Shown piece after piece: positions 44,367-54,845 of a DNA stretch of 64,000 nucleotides; position 1 is the stretch's first letter, and each line of letters opens with the position of its first letter. Where the stretch lies: the NCBI GenBank assembly GCA_030435675.1, contig CM059621.1, positions 930,001 through 994,000 on the forward strand, read 5' to 3'. This stretch comes from Steinernema hermaphroditum. Lineage: Eukaryota; Nematoda; Chromadorea; Rhabditida; Steinernematidae. Below the pieces are notes generated by a model, which was not told the origin of the DNA, did no database searches, and was given only the letters and a program-made list of their open reading frames with translations. Made by a program: the position numbers and the translations under genes.

Positions 44367-45687
44367 ATGTCCTATCAGCTCAAAGCTAACATATCGATGA
44401 TTTTCACTACTTCTGCGTTGTTCCTACCGTTGTGGACGAAAATATGGGCGCAGCTACTGCCAGATTACTTCGCATTTGTGATTGTGCTGAGGGCTTAGCT
44501 CAGGGGCAGAGCGTCCGGCTGGTAAAGAGACGTGTTGCGTCCAAAATTATCTGATTTAGACGCTCTTCCCTTATTCTTCAAGGCGTAATCTATTTTTGTC
44601 GAAGCACAGGCCGCAGATGCATCTCTTCAATAATTAAATGGCTTCCGATGACTCCACAAGCTGCCACCTGTCAACATCCCCCGTAATCAGCTTCCCACCC
44701 CGTTTTTCTCGCTATGGCAACGGCAACTCCTCACTCCGTTAGAGTCGCGCCGTGCCGTATAGTCGCCTTCTTTCCTCTTTTTCAGATCTATCGACGTTTC
44801 ATCTTGGGTACCGTGCCCACCATGGCACTTTTTTCGCTTTACGGAAGTCAATGATAGACATAGGATTTCGCGTGGGTTTAGGTTACTTCTGAATTTGTTG
44901 GAAAGTTCGAAGTTTAGATTTCAATCCCTTACTCTACGGGTAGGTCTGCACTCCAAGAGACGCCCGTTCGTTTCGAGGATTTTCAAGATGCGGCCTTAAA
45001 AACAAGCCCAGGAGCAAGATCTGTGTACATAGCTCTGTCGTCAGGATTTGTGTAGCCGCGTCTCTGTCTGTGCGTCTTCTTCACGTAGTGCATCCCCGTT
45101 TCCGTTGTGAAAGTGCTCATTTTAATGTAACGACCGTGCCAAAGCTTTAATTTTGTAAATAGAATTCATGTTTTGTGTTCTCATGTGTGATATATTCATT
45201 TTGCAGTACGCTTGCCGAAAAACCGCTGACCCCCCCCCCCCTCTCTATGTCTATCTCTTTTGCCCGATTCTGTCCTAAGGGCCCATTGAAGGTGTCATAT
45301 TATTGCGATTACTCTTATGATAAGTATTGTGATTGAGGCGTGTCAAAACGAACATGCGATCCAGTTCCTGTGTCTATCACTGAAATAAATGTTGACGTTA
45401 TTAATATCGAAGTGGTATTAGCAATGAAGGAAAGCGAGGCTCGATTAGGATCGACTCCACCAAAAGTGTGCCGACCAGAGACTACATTTATCAACAACCG
45501 ACAACTGCAATGTGTGACAGGTATGTTTTTGATCCGACCGTTTGGAAAGATCAGTGTGAGAGTGAGCGGACGAACATAAAAAATGGTCACCTTCGTTTTT
45601 AAGGTGCATTTTGTTCTCACTTGTGGCCTTCGGTAGTAGCTTTGAGAACCCAAAGATTAAAATGAAAGGCTTTCTTATTCCATTAAA
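44367..45687. other. Intergenic, no gene recognised
   Basis: Contains a D-arm-like stretch without a T arm at 44491-44520 (GGGCTTAGCTCAGGGGCAGA), a poly-C run near 45230-45240 and a CT-rich tail. Open frames at 45315-45693 overlap on both strands and lack splice support. Confidence 0.5.
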
Positions 45688-45807
45688 ATGCACCCAAAAG
45701 ATAAATGTAGTTATCAGTCGCTGTTAGATATCAGCTTTTTTTTTGGACTCGTCGGCGGACTGGCCGGGATCACCGCTCACAAATGTATGAAGAGATACCA
45801 GCCCTAA
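45688..45807 (+). CDS. Possible 39-aa single-pass membrane microprotein
   Basis: ATG 45688 to TAA 45807 gives MHPKDKCSYQSLLDISFFFG, then LVGGLAGITAHKCMKRYQP. A hydrophobic Gly-rich segment (about residues 12-31) is followed by a basic end, the layout of small organelle or ER membrane proteins. The second half uses C/G-ending codons unlike the surrounding DNA. There is no acceptor close before the ATG and no AATAAA within 200 bp downstream, so it may instead be the last exon of something longer, entered at GATATCAG or earlier. I do not recognise the family. Confidence 0.3.
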   Translation: MHPKDKCSYQSLLDISFFFGLVGGLAGITAHKCMKRYQP

Positions 45808-46706
45808 CGGGAACTTAGAAACTTAGGACCACTATCTTATAGACACATAGTTACACCACCTGACGACAGGGTTCGGCACTACAAGAATATTGCTTTTGCG
45901 CGTATTCTCTTAGCCCCATATGCTGGTGATGTTTGCGAGCTTCCTGATTCAACGAGCTTCGGAAACCAATCGAAAACACTTCAAGTGAGCAAACCTCAAA
46001 CTAACTCGATGTTCTAAAGCTTTTGGAAACCAATCGGAAGCTGCCAGAAGCTGCCAGAAACATTCCCTTGCAACTCATATAAGTTGTTCATCAGTACTAA
46101 AAATTTGAGGTGAGGATCTGTCGGATAAGTAAAACCAAGCATGAAAAACCACCTTTACTTGCCAAATGTTTTTTTTACCTCCATAAAACGTCATTATTTT
46201 TTAACCTTTCTGGAAATGACTTTCCAGGTAGAGCTATTATTTTCTTATAATCTCTGAATAATTAATGTCTGGTCACGGAAAACAGAACTGTTTACGTGAA
46301 GAGATTTTCATGAGAACTGTGAGTCAGCTGAGCAAAGTCCACTTAGAATGATTGACGTGTTGTCGCGGAAGTAAACCAATTCGGGGAGTGGATTAGGATA
46401 GCTGGAGAAGCCACGGAGGATGGAAAGTGACTACATTTGACCTCATTGAAGAATCCTGCTGGAAACATAGTAATGCATGGGAGGATTTGTGATGCTGGTC
46501 GAGTCCGAGTCTGGACTCGATGCCCAAAAACCCATGTAGTCCGATTCCAAGGTTCGAGTCTCGAGTCCATACTAAGGAGTCAGCTCTCCTTTTTGAACTC
46601 TGAGGAGGATTCTGAACGACCAAAAGATATTAGAGACGCATTATGGAAAATTAAGATGTGAGTCATTGGCTCAAACTAAATTGGTTGGCAGCCTAGTCGC
46701 ACATGT
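45808..46706. other. Intergenic with a dispersed repeat
   Basis: Holds one copy (about 46489-46560) of a GA/CT-rich dispersed repeat whose relative lies at about 56135-56222. No coding sequence is supported. Confidence 0.45.
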
Positions 46707-46712
46707 TTTATT
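46707..46712 (-). terminator. Poly(A) signal of the 65-aa microprotein gene
   Basis: AATAAA on the minus strand (TTTATT as written), 38 bp past the stop codon. Confidence 0.7.
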
Positions 46713-46749
46713 GAATCCAAAATATCATTATATACACATACTAAAGACA

Positions 46750-46947
46750 CTAAATAATCTCTATCACTGTTACTTTCCTTTCAGGATAATAAATCCAGTG
46801 GTCAGAGAACGATAGTTTCTCCTTGGGGACAGACGAACCCTTCCGTATGAGGAGCCATCGGACAGCCATTAGAAAGCCGAGCCATGCGCAACAGACGAGC
46901 ATGACGAGAAGTACGTCGGTAGCATACCAGCACCAAGCATGATCCAT
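46750..46947 (-). CDS. Single-pass membrane microprotein, 65 aa
   Basis: A complete minus-strand frame: MDHAWCWYATDVLLVMLVCC continues into AWLGFLMAVRWLLIRKGSSV and ends YYPERKVTVIEII. One hydrophobic segment (about residues 12-34) is followed by a basic residue pair and a polar tail, so it would sit in a membrane as a single helix, N terminus probably outside or lumenal by the positive-inside rule. Support for a real gene: a TTTTGCAG acceptor ends 10 nt before the ATG (cis or spliced-leader trans-splicing), and an AATAAA lies 38 bp after the stop. It stands alone on its strand. I do not recognise a family, and there is no sign of an enzyme motif. Confidence 0.62.
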   Translation of the reverse strand: MDHAWCWYATDVLLVMLVCCAWLGFLMAVRWLLIRKGSSVPKEKLSFSDHWIYYPERKVTVIEII

Positions 46948-46957
46948 CGTGAATTAT

Positions 46958-47492
46958 CTGCAAAAGTCAAGACCACGTGTGCCTATCGACGTTAAAAGAA
47001 GAAACGAAAAATCGGTCCTTCGCAGTCAAAAGGGACGAAGAGTATTTTTGACTATTCGCCGACATCGATGCGGATGTCTAACAGGCGTTCGTCGAATTGT
47101 CGATGGCTTGTTTCCTGCGTGCGTCGAACAAGTGTTTATAGAGTGGTCAATTGATCGATGTGTTTCCAAATAGGGCGCGGTGTTGAGTCAGCGGCAAGGG
47201 GATGGAAAACAACACGCATGCAAAGGAAAAGTGAAGAGGGGATGATGTGCTAAGGAAGCGACTATATGGGAAGGGAACAAAAAAATGAAAGAAGGAACAA
47301 AGATGGTCTTGTCGATTGATTTTTCGAGAGCCAGCCCTTAAAAGAGAAATGAAGGACTCAAACTGGAATCCTATCTGCGGCAACTAAACCTCGCGATAGG
47401 CCTCATAAAAGGACCATGCTATATCATAATCGAACTACCTTAAGGATAGACATCTGCTGTTCAAACCTTCTAAAGGAAATTGTGACAACTGG
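46958..47492. other. Divergent intergenic region
   Basis: About 0.5 kb between the minus-strand microprotein gene and the plus-strand ORF at 47493, so it probably holds promoters for both. I see no specific motif I can name. Confidence 0.35.
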
Positions 47493-47765
47493 ATGTCCGG
47501 TTCAGCGGCTAATGGATCGGTTGAACCACCACCGATGACAACAAGTTGTATCACACCTGGAATCCGGCTGCTTGAGAAATCACGCCTGAGAAACCAATAT
47601 CTGAAGACTCAACCAAAGATGGACATCGGTTCAGCCGTATATCCGTATCAAATGTTCACTCCATTGGCCAACTCGGCCAATCAAATCGGTTTGCGCCGAT
47701 CTCTGGACACGACCACCTTCGAAGGCGCGAATTCCGAACCAAAAACCATAGGATTCGTGCTGTAG
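47493..47765 (+). CDS. Hypothetical 90-aa protein or exon
   Basis: ATG 47493 to TAG 47765 encodes MSGSAANGSVEPPPMTTSCI ... LLEKSRLRNQYLKTQP ... TPLANSANQIGLRRSLDTTT. It is hydrophilic, with no signal peptide or membrane segment. Codon use resembles that of the neighbouring genes. A possible acceptor (GGTTCAG) within the first codons suggests it could instead be the last exon of a longer gene. No AATAAA is seen before the next gene starts 214 bp downstream, which would allow a shared transcript. Family unknown. Confidence 0.42.
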   Translation: MSGSAANGSVEPPPMTTSCITPGIRLLEKSRLRNQYLKTQPKMDIGSAVYPYQMFTPLANSANQIGLRRSLDTTTFEGANSEPKTIGFVL

Positions 47766-47978
47766 AACTGTGACTGTCTTCATTCTTTCCCGATGTTTCT
47801 TGGCACCACAATTCCCATCGCTATGCAAATCTCGGAATCATATTTCTTCCTGGTCGAGTGGCTGCGTCCGTTACATCACCCTCATACCATCAAAACAATA
47901 TGATAATCACTACCTCCACTGCCACCGATGTTACAAAAGCGATTCACATCAAAGGAGCCACCAGTCGGCCTCGGTTCC

Positions 47979-49702
47979 ATGATGGCAGCCGTCGGAGGTC
48001 GCTCGATCGCCTGGCTGCTCTTCGTCCTCTCCTTAGCCTCCTTCCTCCCTGACAATGTCGAAGGCTGTCAAGCCCTCCAACTGATGGGCACGTGCCAGCA
48101 GCTTACCGTATTCGGCGCCAATGGAAACAATCTCATTGTCGGTGCCTTGGTCAACATCTCGTATGGCCTCTCCGGACAAGAAGCGATCGCCTGGCAACAA
48201 CTGATCCAACAATGCAATGCGACCTCCCACAACGCCTCTCTGAGCTCCTACCAGATCATTTCGATCTGTGCCGCCCAGATAGAGCTCATCTTCCAGCAGT
48301 ACACTGATCTCTACCAAAAATTCATCTATTCATCTATTGGAAGCTGGGGTGTTTTCAACGACCTTATCCAAATCGCCAGCTACATAAACGCTCCGTATAC
48401 GCAAGGGGTGATTGCTGCGGTGAATGGACAATGTGCCCTCCAGGCAGCTCTTCAAGGCTACGAAGCGAAGATCACGAACGCCACGGAGATAGCTGCGCTG
48501 AATTATTTGATCACTCAAATTGGCTCCGCTGTGAATAACGCTTCCCTGAGCTACGATCAGAAGATGGCTCTTATTGCGGTTGACTTCCAGAAGTTCTTCG
48601 GGACCTATCCATATTGGGCGCTGAGCATCGAATCTATCACGATCAGTGGATTTGGATCCGTTCAAGCGTTCTTGGATGTCGCCAATGAGGTATGTCTTTG
48701 ATGGTGAACATTTTGACGCACTCCTGTCCTTGTACTAGGGGTGCACCGGAATGGAAACCGGAACGAACCGGAATCAGTCAGAAGGTCAGGGGTTCGAATC
48801 CACCCGCGAGCAAAACTTTTTTACTTCCGTATTTTCTTGACATAACATTCAGGAAACTGTTTCTTTATCTTGTTCTACGTAAGCAAAATTTAAATATACG
48901 GAAAGGTGCGGAGAGTACATAAAAGGTGCGGAGAGTACATAAAAAAAAGTTTGGCCTGCGGGCGGATGCGAACCCCGGACATTCTGACCGATTCCTGTTT
49001 GTTCCGGATTCCGTTCCGGTGTATCCCTACCTTGCACTATCGAAAGTGGGCGGGTGAAACTGTCGTCTGTCAATTCCAATGGGATTGATCTGTTCAGCGT
49101 TCTTTCTGTCGACATCAGCGCAGATAGACAGAGAAATCACTTTATTTTATATGTGAAACGTTGTCTCTCCTCGTCTGCGCTGTATACCGCACCGATACAA
49201 AGAGATTTATCCTCCTTTGGGGTCAGCGCTGTATGTACCTTGTAGTCCTTTTTCAGTACTACCGCCTGAGCATCGCATCTCAGCTCTTCATCGTGGACTC
49301 AGGTCAAACCGAATGTCGCCTGATCGTCGATTTGATCAACGATGTGAACAATCCGGCTTACAACCTCAGTGTTTCCAACCAACAGATACTACTTGGATTC
49401 ATCAATAGCACGGAACTACTAATTGCCAATTCTTCTTTGAGCGCCCAAGATAAGATCAACGATGTCATGGCAGAGTACATAGAGTTCAGCCAAACAGCCC
49501 CCAGCCTACAGTATGTCGTTCGAGCTTTCCCGATCGGGGTGCAGTTCGGATTCGGAACTTTCGGCGACCTTGTCAATATGTTTGACTTCGTAAGTTTCAG
49601 TAAAAAAAGCAATTTTATATTGGTACATTTCAGTTCTATTATTTCAATGCCATCTCAGGTGGTTCGACTAGTACGACTACTACTACTAGAGTCCCGGGAT
49701 AA
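47979..49702 (+). CDS. Secreted protein with three internal repeats, three exons
   Basis: Exons 47979-48689, 49257-49589 and 49634-49702 join in phase 0 to give 370 aa ending at TAA. I chose the paired ATG at 47979 because it places a clean signal peptide (GGRSIAWLLFVLSLASFL, cleavage near residue 29) at the start; an ATG at 47928 is in frame upstream. Three diverged repeats of about 100 residues follow. Each is headed by a Cys (39, 152, 257), has an N-glycosylation sequon in N(A/S)SLS (85, 187, 295), and closes with an aromatic/Gly stretch (GSWGVFNDLI, GFGSVQAFLD, GFGTFGDLVN). The end is a Thr-rich tail. I do not recognise the family. Intron 1 contains foldback copy 2. An AATAAA lies at 49766. 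Confidence 0.8.
48738..49027. mobile_element. Foldback MITE with tRNA-like arms, copy 2
   Basis: About 290 bp between TA dinucleotides, filling half of intron 1 of the secreted-protein gene. Its left arm (GGGGTGCACCGGAATGG...GGTTCGAATCCACCCGC) and right arm are inverted relatives of each other and of copy 1. The central part contains a local tandem duplication of about 20 bp (GGTGCGGAGAGTACATAAAA at 48903 and 48923). Confidence 0.75.
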
Positions 49703-49765
49703 AGTGATTCTTCTGGACGAGAATTGTATCTTCAATCAATATGGACTCTGTTTGGAAATCATATA

Positions 49766-49771
49766 AATAAA
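49766..49771 (+). terminator. Poly(A) signal of the secreted-protein gene
   Basis: AATAAA 64 bp after the stop codon. Confidence 0.65.
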
Positions 49772-50114
49772 CTGGTTCTGAATATTGTAGAGGATGGCAT
49801 TTTGAAACCGATTTTCCGAACCGTCGAACCGACCCGTAAAGATCGAAGTAGAACCTGACTGTATAAAATAGGACCCATCTATATGCCTGACTGACAATGA
49901 CTGAGCTCAGTTTACGATTTTACATTCTCCGCTGGACCACACCGCTGAAGTTGGTCTTCTTCTGGCTTCCGCTGGAGACGGCATCCGAGAAGAGGGATCA
50001 GCAGTCTTATTAGCTTTTGCAGGCGTCGAAGAGGCAAAATGCCTTCTTTAGAGGCGGAAGCGGTGTGAAACATCAGATAGAGCGGGATCCCAACTTCAGG
50101 TTGGGCGGAAGCTA

Positions 50115-50373
50115 GGGATGCACCGGAAGGGAAACCGAAACGAAACGGAACCAGTCAGAAGGTCCGGGGTTCGAATCCACCCGCGAGCAAAACTTTTTTA
50201 TTTTCGTATTTTCTTGACATAGCATTCTGAAAACTATTTTATTGTCTGATTCTACGTAAGCAAGATTTAAATATGCATAAAAACATGCGTATATAAAAAA
50301 AGTTTGGTCTGCGGGCGGATTCGAACCCCGGACCTTCTGAGTGTTCGCTCCGGATTCCGTTCCGGTGCATCCA
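50115..50373. mobile_element. Foldback MITE with tRNA-like arms, copy 3
   Basis: About 260 bp flanked by TA. Left arm GGGATGCACCGGAAGGG...GGTTCGAATCCACCCGC, followed by CAAAACTTTTTT. The right arm is its reverse complement, with a small deletion before the end and a C-to-A change at the tip. The loop is AT-rich and similar to copy 2. It lies about 0.4 kb past the secreted-protein gene. Confidence 0.75.
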
Positions 50374-52146
50374 TAGTGGAAGCGTGTGTTTCGGGGTTAT
50401 AAAGCATCTTCGGCTGCTTCCATGTGAAAAGAGGGCGAAGTGCTGTATTCCTTGGAGATGCGGCGCTGATCTTGGGGAAATCATTCCAATTTTTTACGTG
50501 TGAGCTGTAGATTCTTTAAAACTCAAAGCAGTACCGTCTAGAGCAACTTCCCCCTTGTTATGATTCAAGGTGACCTTCCCACTTCCCGTAAAGGTTACTG
50601 TAGGTCACCCCCAGCGTTAGAACGCCAGCAACATATGACTAACATTGTTCCTCGGAAGCGCTTGGCCCGCAACAGCCCGTATTCTCGTATTCAGCAAGTA
50701 AACACCGCGCCGCGACTATTGTATCGGCTTAATTAGAGAGAAGACACGGCGACCTAATTGCTCAATTTTGCTCTTCGCGCTTTTGTCCAAAGCGCCACCT
50801 GTGCAGGCAGGTCTAATCGTCCAAATATGCGATTAGCCGGACATATTGTTTACCGCCTGCGCTGCTCCCGCGGCTTTGCGTGATCTTGCGGATTATCTCC
50901 TTGAGAGGCCGGCCTTCCTAAATGAGTTGTTTACACATTAGGCCCCTCCAGGTTCGCTAGCCCTCTTAGCGAATGGGGACTAATTCGACGTCTGGCCGTT
51001 TGAGGGCGGCGACGGCGGCGGATACTGTTATCTTCCGCAGTCATAACTCAGCGCGCGCACTCTTTTTTATACTCTCTTTGCGAACGTCTTCGGCTTTTGA
51101 TCGTGCCGCGTCCGCGCCCTCGTAATGTCCACGATAAACCGAAAGGAAACTTTTGCGAACGGCCCATTCAGCCGACGTTTTGTGATGTGCGCACGTGGCT
51201 GAGTCACCGGATGCGTTTCGCACCGAAGAAAGAAGACCTTTCTGCGGCTGCTCTTAGTCTCTGAGACGTCGACCATTGATCGCCTGCAATTACGTATGCT
51301 AATTGGGTGTCCCCGATCGGATGGTAAGTGGAAGTGCTTTGTCGCGATTGCGTCTGACAGTGTTTGGTTCTAACGTCTCTGTTGGTTTCTAATCGCTTGT
51401 GTATTGGTCAGCTAAAGGGAAGTGCTTATGCCGACATGAATATATTGCTTCCTTCCATCAGTTGGATCATGTATTCAAAAACTGGTCTATGTACGATAAT
51501 CAGGTCGAATTTCGTTGAGGCATATTTGAAAACGTTAACATAGAAAATACTCTCTCAAGACAGGTCCAGCCTGGCGAGATGATTGGAGTTACTTTTCTAC
51601 ACCTGGATTGTTGGAACGTTACATTGTTACATAGACAGCTAGGGGTGGTAGCAGATGGGCAGATTCTCACATAAACCGCTGACTCTATACGGATAACACT
51701 TGATTTCACCAATTGTTGCTGTCATGAGCACGCATGTTTCATAATACGTCCATATCATAAAAATTTGCCGTCTGTATCTCATCTGGCAGTAGCGAAGCTA
51801 ACAAAGAATGGCTTCTGTCGTCGGCTGTGGTTCAGTGGGGCGATTTAATGTCAAGCGATTGGACATCCAGGCACGAGTTCTTAAGAACGAGCCTCGGAAT
51901 GAAGTAGTACGTAGTTTCTGAACAGAGTCCAATACAAAGGAGTAAGGAGGGAATAGCTAAGGTTCGATTTTTGGAAATTCACTTATCTTTATACTGTCCG
52001 CCATTTTCCGTTCCCCAGCTCAATTATTGTATTACCTAAGGGATCAAGATTTAAATCAAAGTTTTGACTGCATCTTATGAGAGAGGGTCTAAAAGTAGAA
52101 GATAGGGGTTCGGTGATATAGTGCTGTTAAAGCACTTTGAAAAGCG

Positions 52147-52225
52147 ATGATCGTGTGGTTTAGTGATTAGCGTGCCGGGCTACCGTACTTCTTTTTCTGT
52201 CGGGTTCAATGCCCGTCGACGACAG
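52147..52225 (+). repeat. tRNA-like sequence
   Basis: A-box-like TGTGGTTTAGTGATTAGCG and B-box-like GGGTTCAATGCCC at the right spacing. The outer stem is poor and the anticodon arm holds an extra T run, so it is probably a pseudogene or SINE. Confidence 0.35.
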
Positions 52226-52414
52226 AACATTTTTCTTGACCTTACTATCTTCGTCAACGTTTTTAACCCCATTTGATCGCACGAACACCTTTTGATTTTA
52301 GGCTTAGCGCTTGGGAAGAATAGTAACTATGCAAAAAATTAGATGTCCATACTGGGCAGATTTCAAGAAGGGGCTATTAAGGCGATATCGTTTCAATAAA
52401 ATTTAAAGACGGAT

Positions 52415-52485
52415 GTGCGGGTGGTCGAGGGGTAACGCTTCTGATCGTCATATTATGGTTCGAATCCCATCGGAAGCAGCAGTCT
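52415..52485 (+). repeat. tRNA-like sequence
   Basis: GGTGGTCGAGGGGTAACGC followed by ATGGTTCGAATCCCAT, whose T arm pairs. The acceptor stem does not form. Another degenerate tRNA-derived fragment, 270 bp from the previous one. Confidence 0.35.
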
Positions 52486-53576
52486 TTATTACTTCTTCTT
52501 CTGGGTGTGATATTTAACAAAGTCAGTTATATGCTCGAGTTGTTTCATTTCAAGAGACTATAGCAAGACGACATTAATGCAATTTAAGTATACGTTTAAG
52601 TTCCAAGAGCGATGTCCACTTATGCTTGATAAACTGGCTCAAAGCCGCCCGGTGAATAGATGATGTTCCTATGAGCATTTTGAATGTTCTCACATCTCTA
52701 CGTGAACGTGTTCAACGTCGGCGGCAAGACTTCAAAGGATATTCACGGAGATACGATCACTCGTAAAGTCGTAGATTCAGTCCTGATCAGATATAGAACT
52801 TTCGCTATCTATAAAACTAGTCGCCCTGGGTGGAACATCTCTCATTTCCAAGTCTATTCAGCTATGCATCACCTCCCTTTAGCATGGGCTACCCTTGTCA
52901 GGAATTTCTAATTGGTAGGGTCCGTTTTTCGTACAAAAAAAGGGCAGACTCCGTCGAATACTTGACCCAAATATCGATGAAAATATAAGTGATTTGACTC
53001 TCAAAAAGGCACTTTCCTTTATTCTTATGGTTGACCTACTTTGTTTGTTTTTCAACGGTTCCACTCTTACCTCAAGGTGTGTTTATACATAAATTATAGT
53101 GTGTGCGGCGATCCTCCGAGTGATATACGATAATGTGAAAATGCGATCGGCACCCGGCGGTCAAAGAGAAATAGCCATAGTTTGGACGAAGCGTTGAGTT
53201 GTTTGTTTTAAGTTGGCCAGTCGTGCCAGCTACTCGAGGAGCGCTCTACCTAAAACTGGTCCTAGTCTGTTTCTTATGGACTGAACTCCTCAGTATTATA
53301 GCTCTATGTATATGCAATCTCAATCTTCTCCCTCCTACATCCAATTTGAGTCAGTCAGCTGTAAAGCGCCACCCGCACAAAAACCTTTCAGTTCCGCCAT
53401 GAGTCACTCGTGTTAAGTGTGCTCGTTTTCGCGCCGCCTTTGTAACTCTCAGCGATCGTATCAGTGACTTCTTAGATCGGCCACTGCCACGCAGGTGGCC
53501 CTTTTTGTTGCGCGCACGCACATTGAATTGCAAATTTAATGTGCTGTTTATGCATTTCTTTCGTGTGCGATTCTAG

Positions 53577-53788
53577 GCAGCTGCCGGGCGGCGCTTCCGT
53601 CTTCCCATTTTGGAGATTAGGTCGAGGCGTGACCGTGCCGGATTAACTCGGCTCACACCTCACCGTCGGCTTTGCGACAATTTGGGTATTAGCTTCGGGT
53701 TAAGGGCCATTCTTATTGTCGAGGTCGGCCAGCCGGGTCCGTTCCAGGAAGAGCGGCATTGCGTGGCATTGACGACTTTCGTTGATAG
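53577..53788 (+). other. Isolated exon-like block in a GC-rich island
   Basis: Open from an acceptor-like GATTCTAG to a consensus donor GATAG|GTAAGT (212 nt). The end of the frame reads ILIVEVGQPGPFQEERHCVA, then LTTFVDR. It has no ATG, and no partner exon in phase was found; the minus strand is open in part too. It may be a non-coding 5' exon of a downstream gene or chance. Confidence 0.2.
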
Positions 53789-54785
53789 GTAAGTTTTTTC
53801 CATTATTTGCTCCGGACCAGCACTTGCGAGCCTTAACATTTCAAATTCCAATTATACTGCATCAAGCATGGTCTGCCCACGGCGTTTTTATTTGCCTAAT
53901 CTGAGCCTTTTTGCCTCACAAATCGCAAATATCTTTAACTTCTAAGTCGAACTAACTTAAGGGTAATTCGAAGAAGGATGCCGAGAAGATAAATGTCGCT
54001 ATATATCAAAAATTACCACTAAAGAAATCGGAAGCCATCTGGAACAATCAGTTCCGTTTATAAGAACAAAAAGGCGCAGTGTCGCCCTGGAATCATTGGA
54101 CTCCTTCTGGGTTCGGGGCAGGATACGGCATCACAGTCGTCATCAGTTTGAAAGACGCTATCGTCAAAATCGTGCATCAAAAAAGCCGTTTTCCAAAAGT
54201 GACACATGCTTATCGCGGTCGTTATCTCCAATACATTCGCATTTTTGAGGCTCACTCACAGGGGGCCTTAAACTAGATCTTCTTAACTTTAAAACGTTAC
54301 ATTTTGACCAGAAAAAAGACTGGATTGTCAATATCCAAATGGCCGAAACCAACTGTCAACGTCTAAGTGCATAATCATCAACCCTTTCACCCCTCGCTGG
54401 TCCCATATAGTAACGCTAAATTCCGTTTAGGTATGAACCACATAAGATAGGATACATCCTTGAGCGGGTTGTCAATTACAAAGATGAACCATAAATAAGC
54501 CCTTGCACATAAATATTGTCATTTCAGGTTTGATTGTGTCTAAAAATATCCTCCTTGTCTCAAGTGCTTTGCCCTTTAATTTAATTGAGCTCGCAAAACT
54601 ACTGCCCCTTGCTAATGCTGCCCGTTCCCCCCAGGGACCTCATTAGAAGAGAACTTCCTCTTTTAGGCTTTTCCAAGTTTTTTTGTGCTTCTGCAGCTTT
54701 CTTCCATTTACTTCTTAGTAATGCCTGAGGTTTTAACCCTCTTGTAAATCGCCCAAAGATCTGGGTTTGGTATCATATTGCTCTG

Positions 54786-54845
54786 TACTCTAACGGTAGT
54801 ACCGTCGCTACCATCCTCATGGCTCAGGCTCGATTCGATTCCGGC
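54786..54845 (+). repeat. tRNA-like sequence
   Basis: TACTCTAACGGTAGTACCG (A-box-like) and CTCGATTCGATTCCGG (B-box-like). The stems are incomplete, so probably a pseudogene. Confidence 0.3.

Larger units (their letters stand above)
49772..53576. other. Intergenic with repeats and GC-rich islands
   Basis: No protein gene is supported. It holds foldback copy 3 (50115-50373), a GC-rich homeodomain-type island near 50.68-51.3 kb (CTTAATTAG, CCTAATTG), and tRNA-like sequences near 52147 and 52415. The frame at 52684-52911 (75 codons) has no splice or poly(A) support. Confidence 0.5.

Noticed and set aside
44113..44367. 84-codon frame running into the tRNA
   Set aside because: It reads through tRNA-Glu and ends at the terminator; an artefact.
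44491..44570. Apparent second tRNA (GGGCTTAGCTCAGGGGCAGA...)
   Set aside because: Has a D-arm-like sequence only; no T arm or B box follows, and no acceptor stem forms.
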